From NCBI GenBank assembly GCA_041480065.1, contig JBGOZF010000005.1:1-64000 (forward strand): a stretch of DNA of 64,000 nt. The letters are read 5' to 3'. This DNA is from Fen-999 sp041480065 (lineage in GTDB: Bacteria > Pseudomonadota > Gammaproteobacteria > Burkholderiales > Rhodocyclaceae). Under the pieces are notes generated by a model. It saw only the letters and a list, made by a program, of their open reading frames with translations, had not been told where the DNA came from and ran no database searches. Position numbers and translations under genes: made by a program. This document shows, one piece after another, positions 52,401-60,185 of the stretch. Every line of letters starts with the position of its first letter. The first letter of the stretch is position 1.

Positions 52401-52865
52401 CGCAGCTACTGGGGCAAGGGCGAGGCCGCCGCAGCGCCCTACGGCATCGCGGCCAAGGCGGACGACAAGGCCGATGCCGAAGCACGCCAGCGCTGGGCAA
52501 CGCAGGGCTTGAAGGAAGAAGTGAGCGGATTCAACGCCCTCGCGGTCGGCTTCAAGTCGACCCTCGAATGGACCGACGGCAAGATGGTGATCGCCAAGGT
52601 CGAGACCGCGAACGGCGGCGAGCAACGGCGGGTGTCCTACGCCCTGGCAATTCAAGGTGCTGACAGCCAGGCGCTGCTGAAAGACGAGCGCAGGGATGCC
52701 GAACTCGAATTGGACGAAGGTCGCTATGTCCTGAAGGTGAAACTGCCGGTCGACCCCGCGACGTGGAAGGCCGCGCAGTGGGCGAGCTTCGACTACAAGC
52801 TGTACGAGGAATTCGAGCGCAACGTCATTGCTGCCGACGTCCTGCAAGTGAAGAAGCCGGCATGA
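49401..52865 (+). CDS. VasX/BTH_I2691-type T6SS effector, putative pore-forming toxin
   Basis: 1154 aa. N-terminal region has a zinc-like CSEAACQPC (C26/C31/C34), then FLIVTPGVVPKVHAEALAAA, RDGYIYLYYEARQRWDVWQV and a long charged middle. That pattern is shared by VasX-N/BTH_I2691 effectors. Residues about 800-985 hold several hydrophobic segments (VGVLALFQGYALWKSL, LVRLAVGIAGAAGSAFDAYA, SVSISTGTILTVAAKTTA, MIGVSLTGVGIVLGVAGFAC), consistent with membrane insertion. The last 170 residues form a soluble tip (LYAESLEDDL to VKKPA), which recurs alone at 54216-54737. ATG 49401 has AAGGA upstream. It overlaps the first immunity-like gene (ATGA). Confidence 0.8.
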   Translation: MSEAVLESKPSAQKTLDMVAGKPLPCSEAACQPCHRVDQQFLIVTPGVVPKVHAEALAAAGYRWNDTFDLEFGGIEREATVPVARLARDGYIYLYYEARQRWDVWQVMEKGLTRQIVYQANNDQCSKRLSAFIGADAPKGCSQGARNLAAHLICVEGASTLDKVWFAYSAEMWALKVLERYAANPDVQVAGPDGKPVTKKLRDFRGRELPLKAMVAGAPARGCLPLDKTTLASHVADFVDKADPKYFAAFEQAVKPINIDRIGQADAFANRVRAIEKAGGTRANPNLYIGKSVIVMLSDDVGVVEDHNQLRLLAKEAREEWVRGAPDFTAKNDDPLRPWKLRSALHEEMIEGWVFANNLQQRKEAFDHGTPLLRKQVISGYEYGQIQDYEKRTGKPYHPPGTTYERLDGPVERYRVTWSQDTINKRLEDTAHEDSKSRIERYRGKLRLDQLTQFRQDFKAGMESWQKHLVALDTDYVQWLTQARLAATVRHDVDGSINLVKLDAACGTPAQQVEAWMARVRIVGKCWGGGALTPVSVRELAKAYGKDSNAPAKWIDDALLEPFGYAKAIANDPGKSKDAAEKINGLAGEMPEKVKEILHLRHELHAEHLETLAQASQQAAQIHASLVDPATAKLLGLAPVAADDAQRVLRLEVRTAAILDLMTNPAAERYITIGVKLPTGEALDKMAEAFQQGNLEMKIETKNETTRQMRRKTANKLRKLAGRPGFTQPEFQPIALTEKRLAQLEKLAAKSGEEMVEVIADEALGKHLPAAFKLPKSMALNLIGEQASGATAARKALMSRSGATVGVLALFQGYALWKSLEKLGSAEGYEHTDLLMTTFTASTGLLEGSLTLSSGYYEIKTQGSKLVLSSVATRAALVRLAVGIAGAAGSAFDAYAAYAKYCSMKEKGSREAMKAYGVSSGLFWASTVSISTGTILTVAAKTTARFAFSEALVARAGGAVVAEMIGVSLTGVGIVLGVAGFACVLYAESLEDDLNDIFLKRSYWGKGEAAAAPYGIAAKADDKADAEARQRWATQGLKEEVSGFNALAVGFKSTLEWTDGKMVIAKVETANGGEQRRVSYALAIQGADSQALLKDERRDAELELDEGRYVLKVKLPVDPATWKAAQWASFDYKLYEEFERNVIAADVLQVKKPA

Positions 52866-54031
52866 GGGAGACCAAGGCGGAACGCAAGTGGCGGCAGCGC
52901 CAGAGCGCGCGCGAACGCGAAGCCGAGCAGCGCGCCGCCAACGAGAGCGATTTCGCCCGCTATGACTGGACTGGCCAGAAGGCCGGCGACGAGTTCTTCA
53001 AGCTGCACGATCAGCCGCAGTTCGGCGGTACCGGATCGAGCGGCGTCGTGCTGCCGCCGCACAGCCTATCGGTCAGCCGGCATCCGACGGTCGGGGCAGC
53101 AGTCATCAACGCCTACGCCCACGGGCTCGAATACGCGGAGCAGGTGTTCGGGGCGGGCGGATTGGGGTTGTTCTCTGTAATTGTATGGGGCATACCATTC
53201 GGATATATGACTGCTTCGATGTGGGCGGATATCGGTGGATTTCTCTTCCCGTTGCTAACGGCATTTAGTGTGGCTGGCTTCCTGTTCATGTACCGCTTCG
53301 ACACCGTCGGCTACCGCTACACTCCGGTCATGTTCAACCGTGCTCTAGGCAAGGTACATGTCTTCCGCGACCAGACCAAACTGTTCAGCCTATGGCCGCT
53401 ATGGGGCGGCGGCAAGTGTCGCATCGATACCTACGACTGGTCCTGCGTGCGGGCGCAGGTGAGCCGCTTCCGGACCTTCAGCGGCACCGTCGCCCAGGAC
53501 AACGCCAAGCTCGGCTGCATCGTGCTCAAGGCACCCGACCGGGCGGAACTGGCGGCCGAATTTCCGCTCGGCATCACCAGCAGCGCCCTGGCGGTGCAGA
53601 ACCTGCTGGACTATTGGGAACACATCCGCCGCTACATGGAACATGAAAGCCCGATGTTCCCGGAAGGCGAAGGCCCCTACGAACAGCCGACCACGCAAAG
53701 CTTGCTCGGTGCAATCTTCTTCGGCCAGCCCTTCATCGGCCCCGGCTGGCGCGAGAACTACGAGACGGCCGATGTGCCGATGATGCTCTGGCAGATTCTG
53801 GCCTTGTTCCTGTTCCCGGTCACGATGACGTTCGGCCTTTTGCGCTGGGTGTCGCTGCACATCCGCACCAAGCCGAAGTGGCCGGCCGAGATATTGGCGA
53901 GCGTCGGTGGCGCCGCGCTGCACGGAGACAACCTGGATGCCTGGCGCAAGGTGATACCGGAGCGGCCCACAAGGATCGAGGCGCCAGCGCAGCCGGCGCT
54001 GGAGGCAAACCTGAAGGAGAGCGAGGCATGA
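52862..54031 (+). CDS. DUF6708-like membrane protein, probable immunity protein 1
   Basis: 389 aa. Basic N-terminus (MRETKAERKWRQRQSARERE), cytosolic part, then a hydrophobic hairpin of 40 residues (about 105-144), RFDTVGYRYTPVMFNRALGK VHVF region, a soluble domain with YDWSCVRAQVSRF and LLDYWEHIRRYMEHESPMFP, and a second membrane pair near 310-345 (FLFPVTMTFGLLRWVSLHI). It is directly downstream of and overlapping the toxin gene. Membrane proteins in this position are usually the cognate immunity factor against pore-formers; the function is inferred. The hairpin is quite unlike that of its neighbour copies. Confidence 0.75.
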   Translation: MRETKAERKWRQRQSAREREAEQRAANESDFARYDWTGQKAGDEFFKLHDQPQFGGTGSSGVVLPPHSLSVSRHPTVGAAVINAYAHGLEYAEQVFGAGGLGLFSVIVWGIPFGYMTASMWADIGGFLFPLLTAFSVAGFLFMYRFDTVGYRYTPVMFNRALGKVHVFRDQTKLFSLWPLWGGGKCRIDTYDWSCVRAQVSRFRTFSGTVAQDNAKLGCIVLKAPDRAELAAEFPLGITSSALAVQNLLDYWEHIRRYMEHESPMFPEGEGPYEQPTTQSLLGAIFFGQPFIGPGWRENYETADVPMMLWQILALFLFPVTMTFGLLRWVSLHIRTKPKWPAEILASVGGAALHGDNLDAWRKVIPERPTRIEAPAQPALEANLKESEA

Positions 54032-54216
54032 GCAACGAACTCCCCAAGCCACCGCGGCACAGCCCCGAGTACCAGGCGCTGTTCGAGATTTACGCGCGAC
54101 ATGCCGCGCGGGTAGGCGCAGCCTTTATTGAACTTGAGCTACCCATCGACGAACTGCGACGACGCGTTGATGAGATTGTCAGGCAGTGCATACCCCGCAG
54201 TACCAGCGTTCATTAG
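54028..54216 (+). CDS. Small unknown protein between immunity 1 and the orphan tip
   Basis: 62 aa: MSNELPKPPRHSPEYQALFE, YARHAARVGAAFIELELP and IDELRRRVDEIVRQC. No signal or membrane segment. ATG 54028 overlaps the stop of immunity 1 (ATGA), so it is translated with it. Its last dozen codons run into the duplication breakpoint (about 54225), so it could be a truncated gene. Possibly a leftover of a larger adjacent gene. Confidence 0.5.
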   Translation: MSNELPKPPRHSPEYQALFEIYARHAARVGAAFIELELPIDELRRRVDEIVRQCIPRSTSVH

Positions 54217-54737
54217 TGACCGCCCTCTATGCCGAGAGCCTGGAAGACGACCTCAACGACATCTTCCTCAAGCGCAGCTACTGGGGCACGGGCGAGGCTG
54301 CCGCAGCGCCCTATGGCATCTCGGCCAAGGCGGACGACAAGGCCGATGCCGAAGCACGGCAGCGATGGGCAACGCAGGGCATGAAGGAAGAAGTGAGCGG
54401 ATTCAACGCCCTCGCGGTCGGCTTCAAGTCGACGCTCGAATGGACGGATGGCAAGATGGTGATCGCCAAGGTCGAGACAGCGAACGGCGGCGAAAAACGG
54501 CGGGTGTCCTACACCCTGGCCGTCCAAGGTGCCGCCGGTCAGGCGCTGCTGAAGGACGAGCGCAAGGATGCCGAACTCGAATTGGACGAAGGTCGCTATG
54601 TTCTCAAGGTGAAACTGCCGGTCGACCCCGCGACCTGGAAGGCCGCGCAGTGGGCGAGCTTCGACTACAAGCTGTACGAGGAATTCGAGCGCAATGTCAT
54701 TGCCGGCGACGTCCTGCAAGTGAAGAAGCCGGCATGA
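54186..54737 (+). CDS. Orphan copy of the effector C-terminal tip
   Basis: About 183 aa (GTG 54186) or 173 (GTG 54216). From LYAESLEDDLNDIFLKRSYW to VLQVKKPA it matches residues 984-1154 of the 1154-aa effector with only about ten substitutions. The membrane-active region and N-terminal delivery region are absent. Homology at DNA level begins near 54225 (52353 in the effector). It overlaps the second immunity gene just as the full effector overlaps the first, so the unit tip-plus-immunity was duplicated. It may be inert, a recombination reservoir, or a decoy/immunity accessory. Confidence 0.75.
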   Translation: MHTPQYQRSLVTALYAESLEDDLNDIFLKRSYWGTGEAAAAPYGISAKADDKADAEARQRWATQGMKEEVSGFNALAVGFKSTLEWTDGKMVIAKVETANGGEKRRVSYTLAVQGAAGQALLKDERKDAELELDEGRYVLKVKLPVDPATWKAAQWASFDYKLYEEFERNVIAGDVLQVKKPA

Positions 54738-55900
54738 GGGAAACCAAGGCCGAGCGCAAGTGGCGTCAGCGCCAGAGCGCGCGCGAACGTGAAGCCGAGC
54801 AGCGCGCCGCCAACGAGAGCGATTTCGCGCATTACAACTGGACCGGACAGAAGGCGGGCGACGAGTTCTTCAAGCTGCATGATGAGCCGGCATTCGGCGG
54901 CACTGGATCGAGCGGTGTCGTGCTGCCGCCGCACAGCCTATCGGTCAGCCGGCATCCGACGGTCGGAGCCTCGGTCATCAATGCGTACGCCCACGGGCTC
55001 GAATACGCGGAGCAGGTGTTCGGGGCGGGTGGGGTTGGGTTGTTCAGCGCAGCGATGGGGGCATTCTTCCTTCTTCTATTTGTGCCTACCCTGTTGGACG
55101 GAACACTAGCATTCGATTTCACCTCGTCCGTAATCTTGCTGACGTTGGTCTTCATTGGGCTAATGACTTGGCTCGGCTCCCGCTTCGACACCATCGGCTA
55201 CCGCTATACCCCGGTCATGTTCAACCGCGCTCTGGGCAAGGTGCATGTCTTCCGCGACCATACCAAGTTTCTCAGCCTTTGGCCGCTGTGGGGCGGCGGC
55301 AACCATGCCATCGATACCTATGACTGGTCCTGCGTTCGGGCGCAGGTGAGCAGCTTCCGGACCTTTAGCCGTACGGTCGCCCAGGACAACGCGAAACTAG
55401 GCTGCCTCGTCTTCAAGGCGCCGGACCAGCCGGAAGTGGTTGCCGAATTTCCTATCGGCATCACCAGCAGCGCCCTGGCGGTGCAGAACCTGCTGGACTA
55501 TTGGGAGCACATCCGCCGCTACATGGAACACGAAAGCCCGATGTTCCCCGAAGGCGAAGGCCCCTACGAGCAGCCGACCACGCAAAGCCTGCTCGGTGCG
55601 CTCTTCTTCGGCCAGCCTTTCATCGGCCCCGGCTGGCGCGAGCAGTACCAGAACGCCGACACGCTGACAGTAATCTGGCAGGGCATTTCGCTCTTCCTGT
55701 TCCCGATCACGATGCTGTTCGGTCTGTGCCGCTGGGTGAGCTACCACATCCGCAGCGAACCGAAGTGGCCGGCCGAGATACTGGCCAGCGTTGGCGGTGC
55801 GGCGCTCAAGGGCGGCGATCTTGAGGCGTGGCGCGGGTTGATCCCGGAGAGGCAGAGGCGCGTCGATACGCCGGCCAATCCGATGATCGAAGAGCGCTGA
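54734..55900 (+). CDS. DUF6708-like membrane protein, probable immunity protein 2
   Basis: 388 aa, near-identical to copy 1 in its flanks (MRETKAERKWRQRQSARERE, EQVFGAGGVGLF, RFDTIGYRYTPVMFNRALGK, ESPMFPEGEGPYEQPTTQSL). The membrane hairpin (45 residues, nt 55046-55180) has no evident similarity and a different length. The C-terminal tail (LEAWRGLIPERQRRVDTPAN) differs too. ATG overlaps the orphan-tip stop. Confidence 0.75.
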   Translation: MRETKAERKWRQRQSAREREAEQRAANESDFAHYNWTGQKAGDEFFKLHDEPAFGGTGSSGVVLPPHSLSVSRHPTVGASVINAYAHGLEYAEQVFGAGGVGLFSAAMGAFFLLLFVPTLLDGTLAFDFTSSVILLTLVFIGLMTWLGSRFDTIGYRYTPVMFNRALGKVHVFRDHTKFLSLWPLWGGGNHAIDTYDWSCVRAQVSSFRTFSRTVAQDNAKLGCLVFKAPDQPEVVAEFPIGITSSALAVQNLLDYWEHIRRYMEHESPMFPEGEGPYEQPTTQSLLGALFFGQPFIGPGWREQYQNADTLTVIWQGISLFLFPITMLFGLCRWVSYHIRSEPKWPAEILASVGGAALKGGDLEAWRGLIPERQRRVDTPANPMIEER

Positions 55901-55929
55901 CGTTCGTCGCGTCTATCGAGGAAACTCGT

Positions 55930-57129
55930 TTGAGAGAGACGAAAGCCGAGCGCAAATGGCGTCAGCGGCAACGGCAAAAGGAACGCGAGCAAGACCCGCT
56001 GCCAGGCGCTAACGAGAGCGACTTTGCGCGCCGCCGCTGGACCGGATTGACGTCGTATCTGGAGTTTCTTTCTCTCCACGATCTGCCGCACTTCCAAGGT
56101 CTAGGGAAGACAGGCGTGGTCCTGCCGCCGAATATGCTCTCCGTAAGCCGAACGCCGACGGTGGGCATCATGGTCATGGAGGCGTATGCGCATGGCTTGT
56201 CGTATGCAATGCCGGCTTTTGTGGTTGGTGGACTTGGGACTTTCGCTTGGCTTCTGGGCGCCCTTCCGATGGGCTACTTGACGTTCCTCGAACCGCTGGC
56301 GAATTGGGGCGCCTTCGAGGCAGTGCTATTGCTTGTAGGCCTGATATCCCTGTACTTGTGCATTCGCTTCGACACCTACGGCTTCCGCTACGACCCGGTG
56401 TTGTTGAATCGCGCCCTGGGCCTTGTGCATGTATTCAAGTCGGAGGCGAAGCTCTGGAGCCTCAAGCCTCTGTTCGGTTCCGGCGGATACTCCATCTCGA
56501 CGTTTGATTGGTCGTGCATTCGGGCACAGATCAGCTCCTACGAGGTCGAGGTTCACAACTACAACCTTGGGTGGTCCGCCCCGCCGCTGGTCGGACAGGC
56601 GGTAAAGCTCGATTGCTTGGTCTTCGAGTCTCCCGAGAAACCGTTGGTCGTTGCCCAGTTTCCGCTTCATGTTCATGCCAGTGCTGAAGATCCTCAGTTG
56701 CTGCTCGACCACTGGGAGCACATCCGCCGCTACATGGAACACGAAGGCCCGATGTTCCCGGAAGGCGAAGGCCCCTACGAACAGCCGACGACGCAAAGCC
56801 TGCTCGGCGCCATCTTCCTCGGCCAGCCCTTCATTGGCCCCGGCTGGCGCGAACAGTACGAGAACGCCGACTGGCCGACGATGATCTGGCAGGGCGTTTC
56901 GCCGTTCTTCTTCCCTGTGACGATGTTGCTCGGTGTCGCGCGTTGGGCGAGCTATCACATCAGGAGCGAACCGAAATGGCCAGCCGAGATTCTGGCCAGT
57001 GTCGGTGGTGCGACGCTGCACGGTGCCGATCTGGATGCCTGGCGCAAGGTGATTCCGGAGAAACCCAAGCGCATCGAGGTTGGCGCTCGTCCGGCGCTTG
57101 ACGACCTGCAGAACCTTACAAGGCAATGA
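55930..57129 (+). CDS. DUF6708-like membrane protein, probable immunity protein 3
   Basis: 399 aa, more diverged than the first two. TTG start at 55930 inferred by alignment with MRETKAERKWRQRQ of its paralogs; GAGGAA lies just upstream. The hairpin is a third unrelated 40-residue version (nt 56245-56364: AWLLGALPMGYLTFLEPLAN then WGAFEAVLLLVGLISLYLCI). The middle domain has an extra loop (SYEVEVHNYNLGWSAPPLV). The C-terminal half returns to near-identity (RRYMEHEGPMFPEGEGPYEQ). No effector part precedes it, so it is an orphan immunity gene. Confidence 0.72.
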   Translation: MRETKAERKWRQRQRQKEREQDPLPGANESDFARRRWTGLTSYLEFLSLHDLPHFQGLGKTGVVLPPNMLSVSRTPTVGIMVMEAYAHGLSYAMPAFVVGGLGTFAWLLGALPMGYLTFLEPLANWGAFEAVLLLVGLISLYLCIRFDTYGFRYDPVLLNRALGLVHVFKSEAKLWSLKPLFGSGGYSISTFDWSCIRAQISSYEVEVHNYNLGWSAPPLVGQAVKLDCLVFESPEKPLVVAQFPLHVHASAEDPQLLLDHWEHIRRYMEHEGPMFPEGEGPYEQPTTQSLLGAIFLGQPFIGPGWREQYENADWPTMIWQGVSPFFFPVTMLLGVARWASYHIRSEPKWPAEILASVGGATLHGADLDAWRKVIPEKPKRIEVGARPALDDLQNLTRQ

Positions 57130-57181
57130 GTACCGAGACGAATCGAACGGTAAGATGGTGTTCCGTGTGGCAAGTGCTTCC

Positions 57182-57697
57182 ATGAAAGTACTCAACATCC
57201 ACCAGCGCGAACTGCCGGTTGCTGCCGAGCGCGTGGGCAGCTTGATCAATTCGCTCGCCTCGCCGGACGACGCCTTGTGGCCGAGGCAGTGGTGGCCACG
57301 GATCGCTTTCGATCGTCCGCTGTCGGTCGGTGCGTCCGGCGGGCACGGTCCGATCGGCTACTGCATCGAGGAATACCGGCCCGGCGAATCGATCCGGTTT
57401 CGTTTCCTGGCGCCGAGGGGATTCGACGGTTTCCACCGCCTGGACCTCGTTCGCGAGCGCGAGGGCGCGGTGATCTTGCGCCATACCCTGCAGATGACGG
57501 CGCGCGGTCTTTCCACTCTGTGGTGGTCCTTGGCCATCCGACACGTGCACGACGCCCTGATCGAAGACGCCTTCGCCACCGCCGAGCGTTCGCTTGGGCT
57601 ACGGCCGCAATTGCGGTCGTGGTCGGCGTGGGTGAAGTTGCTGCGCTGGCTGATGTCCGGCGGCCGTGCCGGGCCGCAGGCTTTCGCTAACGCGTGA
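57182..57697 (+). CDS. SRPBCC (START-like) family protein, function unknown
   Basis: 171 aa. MKVLNIHQRELPVAAERVGS, LWPRQWWPRIAFDRPLSVGA, GPIGYCIEEYRPGESIRFRF and LVREREGAVILRHTLQMTAR give the helix-grip beta-sheet pattern of small ligand-binding SRPBCC proteins. Start 57182 is chosen; 57155 is possible. Convergent with rsgA with an 11-bp overlap. Confidence 0.75.
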   Translation: MKVLNIHQRELPVAAERVGSLINSLASPDDALWPRQWWPRIAFDRPLSVGASGGHGPIGYCIEEYRPGESIRFRFLAPRGFDGFHRLDLVREREGAVILRHTLQMTARGLSTLWWSLAIRHVHDALIEDAFATAERSLGLRPQLRSWSAWVKLLRWLMSGGRAGPQAFANA

Positions 57698-58544
57698 TGG
57701 CGAGGAAATGCTGGTAGCGGCGTGGATCGATGGTGCCGTCCGCCACCAGCGCCTTCACCGCGCAGTCGGGTTCCGCGGTGTGGTGGCAATCGTGGAAGCG
57801 ACATCGGCCCAGCGTCTGCCGGAACTCCGGAAAGCCTTGTTCGATTTCGCCGAAGGCGAGATGCGCGAGCCCGAACTCCTGTAGCCCGGGGCTGTCGATG
57901 ATGGCCGTCCGGGCATCGAGGTGGTAAAGGGTGGCATGAGTGGTGGTGTGCTTGCCGGAATCCAGCGCCGTCGAGATCTCGCGCGTGTTGGCGCCGGCAC
58001 CGGGAACGAGGGTGTTGATGATCGTCGATTTGCCCATGCCCGATTGTCCCACCAGCACGCTCGTGTGCCCGTGCAGGCAGGGTAGCAGCGGCGAAATGTC
58101 CCGTTTCGCACACATTTCCAGGACCGGGTAGCCGAGCTTCCCGAACGCGGCCAACTGTTCGCGCGCGGCGGGTAGCGCGGCCGCGAGATCGATCTTGTTG
58201 AGTACGATGACGGCCCGTATGCCTTCATGTTCGGCGGCCACCAGCGCGCGGGTCAGCAGTTCGTCGCTGAAGCCCGGCTCGGTGGCGGTGACCAGTACCA
58301 CCTGGTCGACGTTGGCCGCGACCAGTTTCTGTTTCCACTGGTCGCTGCGATAGATGAGCGATTTGCGCGGCAGGTGGTCGACGATGCGCGCTTGGCCGTC
58401 GCCGGCCGGCTCGATATACACCCGGTCGCCACAGGCATAGATGCTCTTCTTGCCGCGCGGCACCGCCTGACAACGAACGCCTGACGAAGACTCCACCTCG
58501 TAGTGCCGCCCGTGGGCGGCGACGATGATGCCTTCGGTATTCAA
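57687..58544 (-). CDS. rsgA: Small ribosomal subunit biogenesis GTPase RsgA
   Basis: 285 aa circularly permuted GTPase assisting late 30S maturation. An OB-fold N-terminus (IIVAAHGRHYEVESSSGVRC) is followed by G4 VLNKIDLAA before G1 LVGQSGMGKSTIINTLVPGA, then G3 DSPGLQEFG. A zinc knuckle CRFHDCHHTAEPDCAV follows. This order (G4-G5-G1-G3) is diagnostic. TTG start at 58544. Confidence 0.95.
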   Translation of the reverse strand: MNTEGIIVAAHGRHYEVESSSGVRCQAVPRGKKSIYACGDRVYIEPAGDGQARIVDHLPRKSLIYRSDQWKQKLVAANVDQVVLVTATEPGFSDELLTRALVAAEHEGIRAVIVLNKIDLAAALPAAREQLAAFGKLGYPVLEMCAKRDISPLLPCLHGHTSVLVGQSGMGKSTIINTLVPGAGANTREISTALDSGKHTTTHATLYHLDARTAIIDSPGLQEFGLAHLAFGEIEQGFPEFRQTLGRCRFHDCHHTAEPDCAVKALVADGTIDPRRYQHFLAITR

Positions 58545-58580
58545 CGGGCGGTGACGATGCGGGTGATCATCCGGCAGAGC

Positions 58581-58874
58581 TTACTTGAACTTGTAATAGC
58601 GCTGGTTGAGAAAGGCGGCCACGTTTTCTTCGTCTTCCGGGAACCACTTGGCGTCGATCTGCGTGGCGCACATGGATACGCGCTGGCGCAGGGCCTGCAT
58701 CGACTTGACGAGGCGTTCCGGTCGCGTGTAGATGCTGCTGCCGTCTGCGCCCATCAAGCGGACATGGCAGGCGACGCATTGCTTGTCGTGCAGTGTCTGG
58801 CCGACTTTCGGGTCCGCGGCGGCAAAGGCGGCCATCGGCAGCGCCAGGGCAATCAGGGCAATCCGTGCATTCAT
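58581..58874 (-). CDS. Small periplasmic monohaem cytochrome c-like protein
   Basis: 97 aa. Signal peptide IALIALALPMAAFAAADP, one haem c motif CVACH, and a later Met (VSMCATQ) as possible sixth ligand. A closing NVAAFLNQRYYKFK helix is typical of class I small cytochromes. It has no obvious redox partner gene next to it; Ste24-like protease follows upstream. Confidence 0.85.
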   Translation of the reverse strand: MNARIALIALALPMAAFAAADPKVGQTLHDKQCVACHVRLMGADGSSIYTRPERLVKSMQALRQRVSMCATQIDAKWFPEDEENVAAFLNQRYYKFK

Positions 58875-58885
58875 GATGAATCCTT

Positions 58886-60136
58886 TCAGGACGAACGCAG
58901 CCGGGCGATGCGCAGGCTGGCGGGTGGGTGGGAGTCGTAGAACAGCGAGTGCAGCGGATCGGGCGTCAACGTCGCCGCGTTGTCCCGGTAGAGCTTGACC
59001 AGAGCGGCGACCAGGCTGCCGGCGTCGGCCTGTCGGGCGGCGTAGGCATCGGCCTCGTATTCGTGGCGCCTCGACAGCCCGGAGGCCACGGGCGTCAGCG
59101 GGAAGATGAATGCCGGCAGTGCTTGCGAGAACAGGATCAGCGCCATCGCCGTGCTGCCGGTGGCGACGCCGAGGCCTTGATAGAACCAGGGCTCGGCGAT
59201 CAGTTGGCCGAGCAGCCAGAGCAGCGCGAGGCTCACCAGGGACATGACGCCGATGCGCTTCCAGACGTGATGGCGCCGGAAATGCCCGAGTTCGTGGGCG
59301 AGCACAGCCTCCACCTCGGGCGGCGCCAGCTTGTCGATCAGGGTGTCGAAGAAGACGATGCGGCGGGCAGCGCCGAGTCCGGTGAAGTAGGCGTTGCCGT
59401 GGGCGGAGCGCTTCGATCCGTCCATGACGAACAATCCCGATGCCGTGAAACCGCAGCGCCCGAGCAGGGACTCAATGCGGCTCTTCAGGTCGCCGTCGGG
59501 CAGCGGCGAGAACTTGTTGAACAGCGGTGCGATCAGGGTCGGATACAGCAGCATCACCAGCAGGTTGAACGCCAGCCAGAACAGCCAGACGTACAACCAC
59601 CAGCGCGTGCCCATCGCGGTCATCAGCCAGAGCACGGCCAGCAGCAAGGGGCCGCCGATCAGCACGGCAAGCAGCGCCTGCTTGGCGAGGTCGGCGAGGA
59701 AAAGCTTCCATGTCATCTTGTTGAAGCCGAATCGTTCCTCGACGACGAAAGTGCCGTAGAGCCCGAAGGGCAGTTCGATCAGGAAGCCGATCACGCCGAC
59801 GCTGGCGAACAGTGCCAGACCGTAGGCGTAGCCGCGATCCGCGAAGACGCCGACCCAGAAACCGTCGAGCCACTGCAGCAGGCCGCCGAGTGTGAATGCG
59901 AGCAGCAGCAGGGTTTCCACCGCCAGCGATACGAGCGCGAGATGGATTTTGGTCCGCGTGTAATCGGCGGCCTTCTGGTGTTCGGTCAGGGAGATGCCGG
60001 CGGCGAAGTCGGCAGGTACGGCTTGACGGTTGTCGGCGATATGACGCGACTGGCGCAGGGCCAGCCAGATGCGAAGTCCGACGCTGATGGCGACGGCGGC
60101 GAGGAAGACGAGCGTGAACTGCGTGGCGGAAAGCAT
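58886..60136 (-). CDS. M48 family metalloprotease (Ste24/CAAX-protease-like)
   Basis: 416 aa integral membrane zinc protease. Several helices, then KRSAHGNAYFTGLGAARRIV, the zinc motif VLAHELGHFRRHHVWKRIG (HExxH) and a downstream Glu in SRRHEYEADAYAARQA. It is the intact counterpart of the degenerate M48-like lipoprotein at 30467. Probable role in inner-membrane protein quality control. MLSATQF (60136) is the natural start. Confidence 0.92.
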   Translation of the reverse strand: MLSATQFTLVFLAAVAISVGLRIWLALRQSRHIADNRQAVPADFAAGISLTEHQKAADYTRTKIHLALVSLAVETLLLLAFTLGGLLQWLDGFWVGVFADRGYAYGLALFASVGVIGFLIELPFGLYGTFVVEERFGFNKMTWKLFLADLAKQALLAVLIGGPLLLAVLWLMTAMGTRWWLYVWLFWLAFNLLVMLLYPTLIAPLFNKFSPLPDGDLKSRIESLLGRCGFTASGLFVMDGSKRSAHGNAYFTGLGAARRIVFFDTLIDKLAPPEVEAVLAHELGHFRRHHVWKRIGVMSLVSLALLWLLGQLIAEPWFYQGLGVATGSTAMALILFSQALPAFIFPLTPVASGLSRRHEYEADAYAARQADAGSLVAALVKLYRDNAATLTPDPLHSLFYDSHPPASLRIARLRSS

Positions 60137-60185
60137 GGGCGGCGGGGAACTATGAGAAGATCGGGTTTTTGTTGGCGGAAAAATT

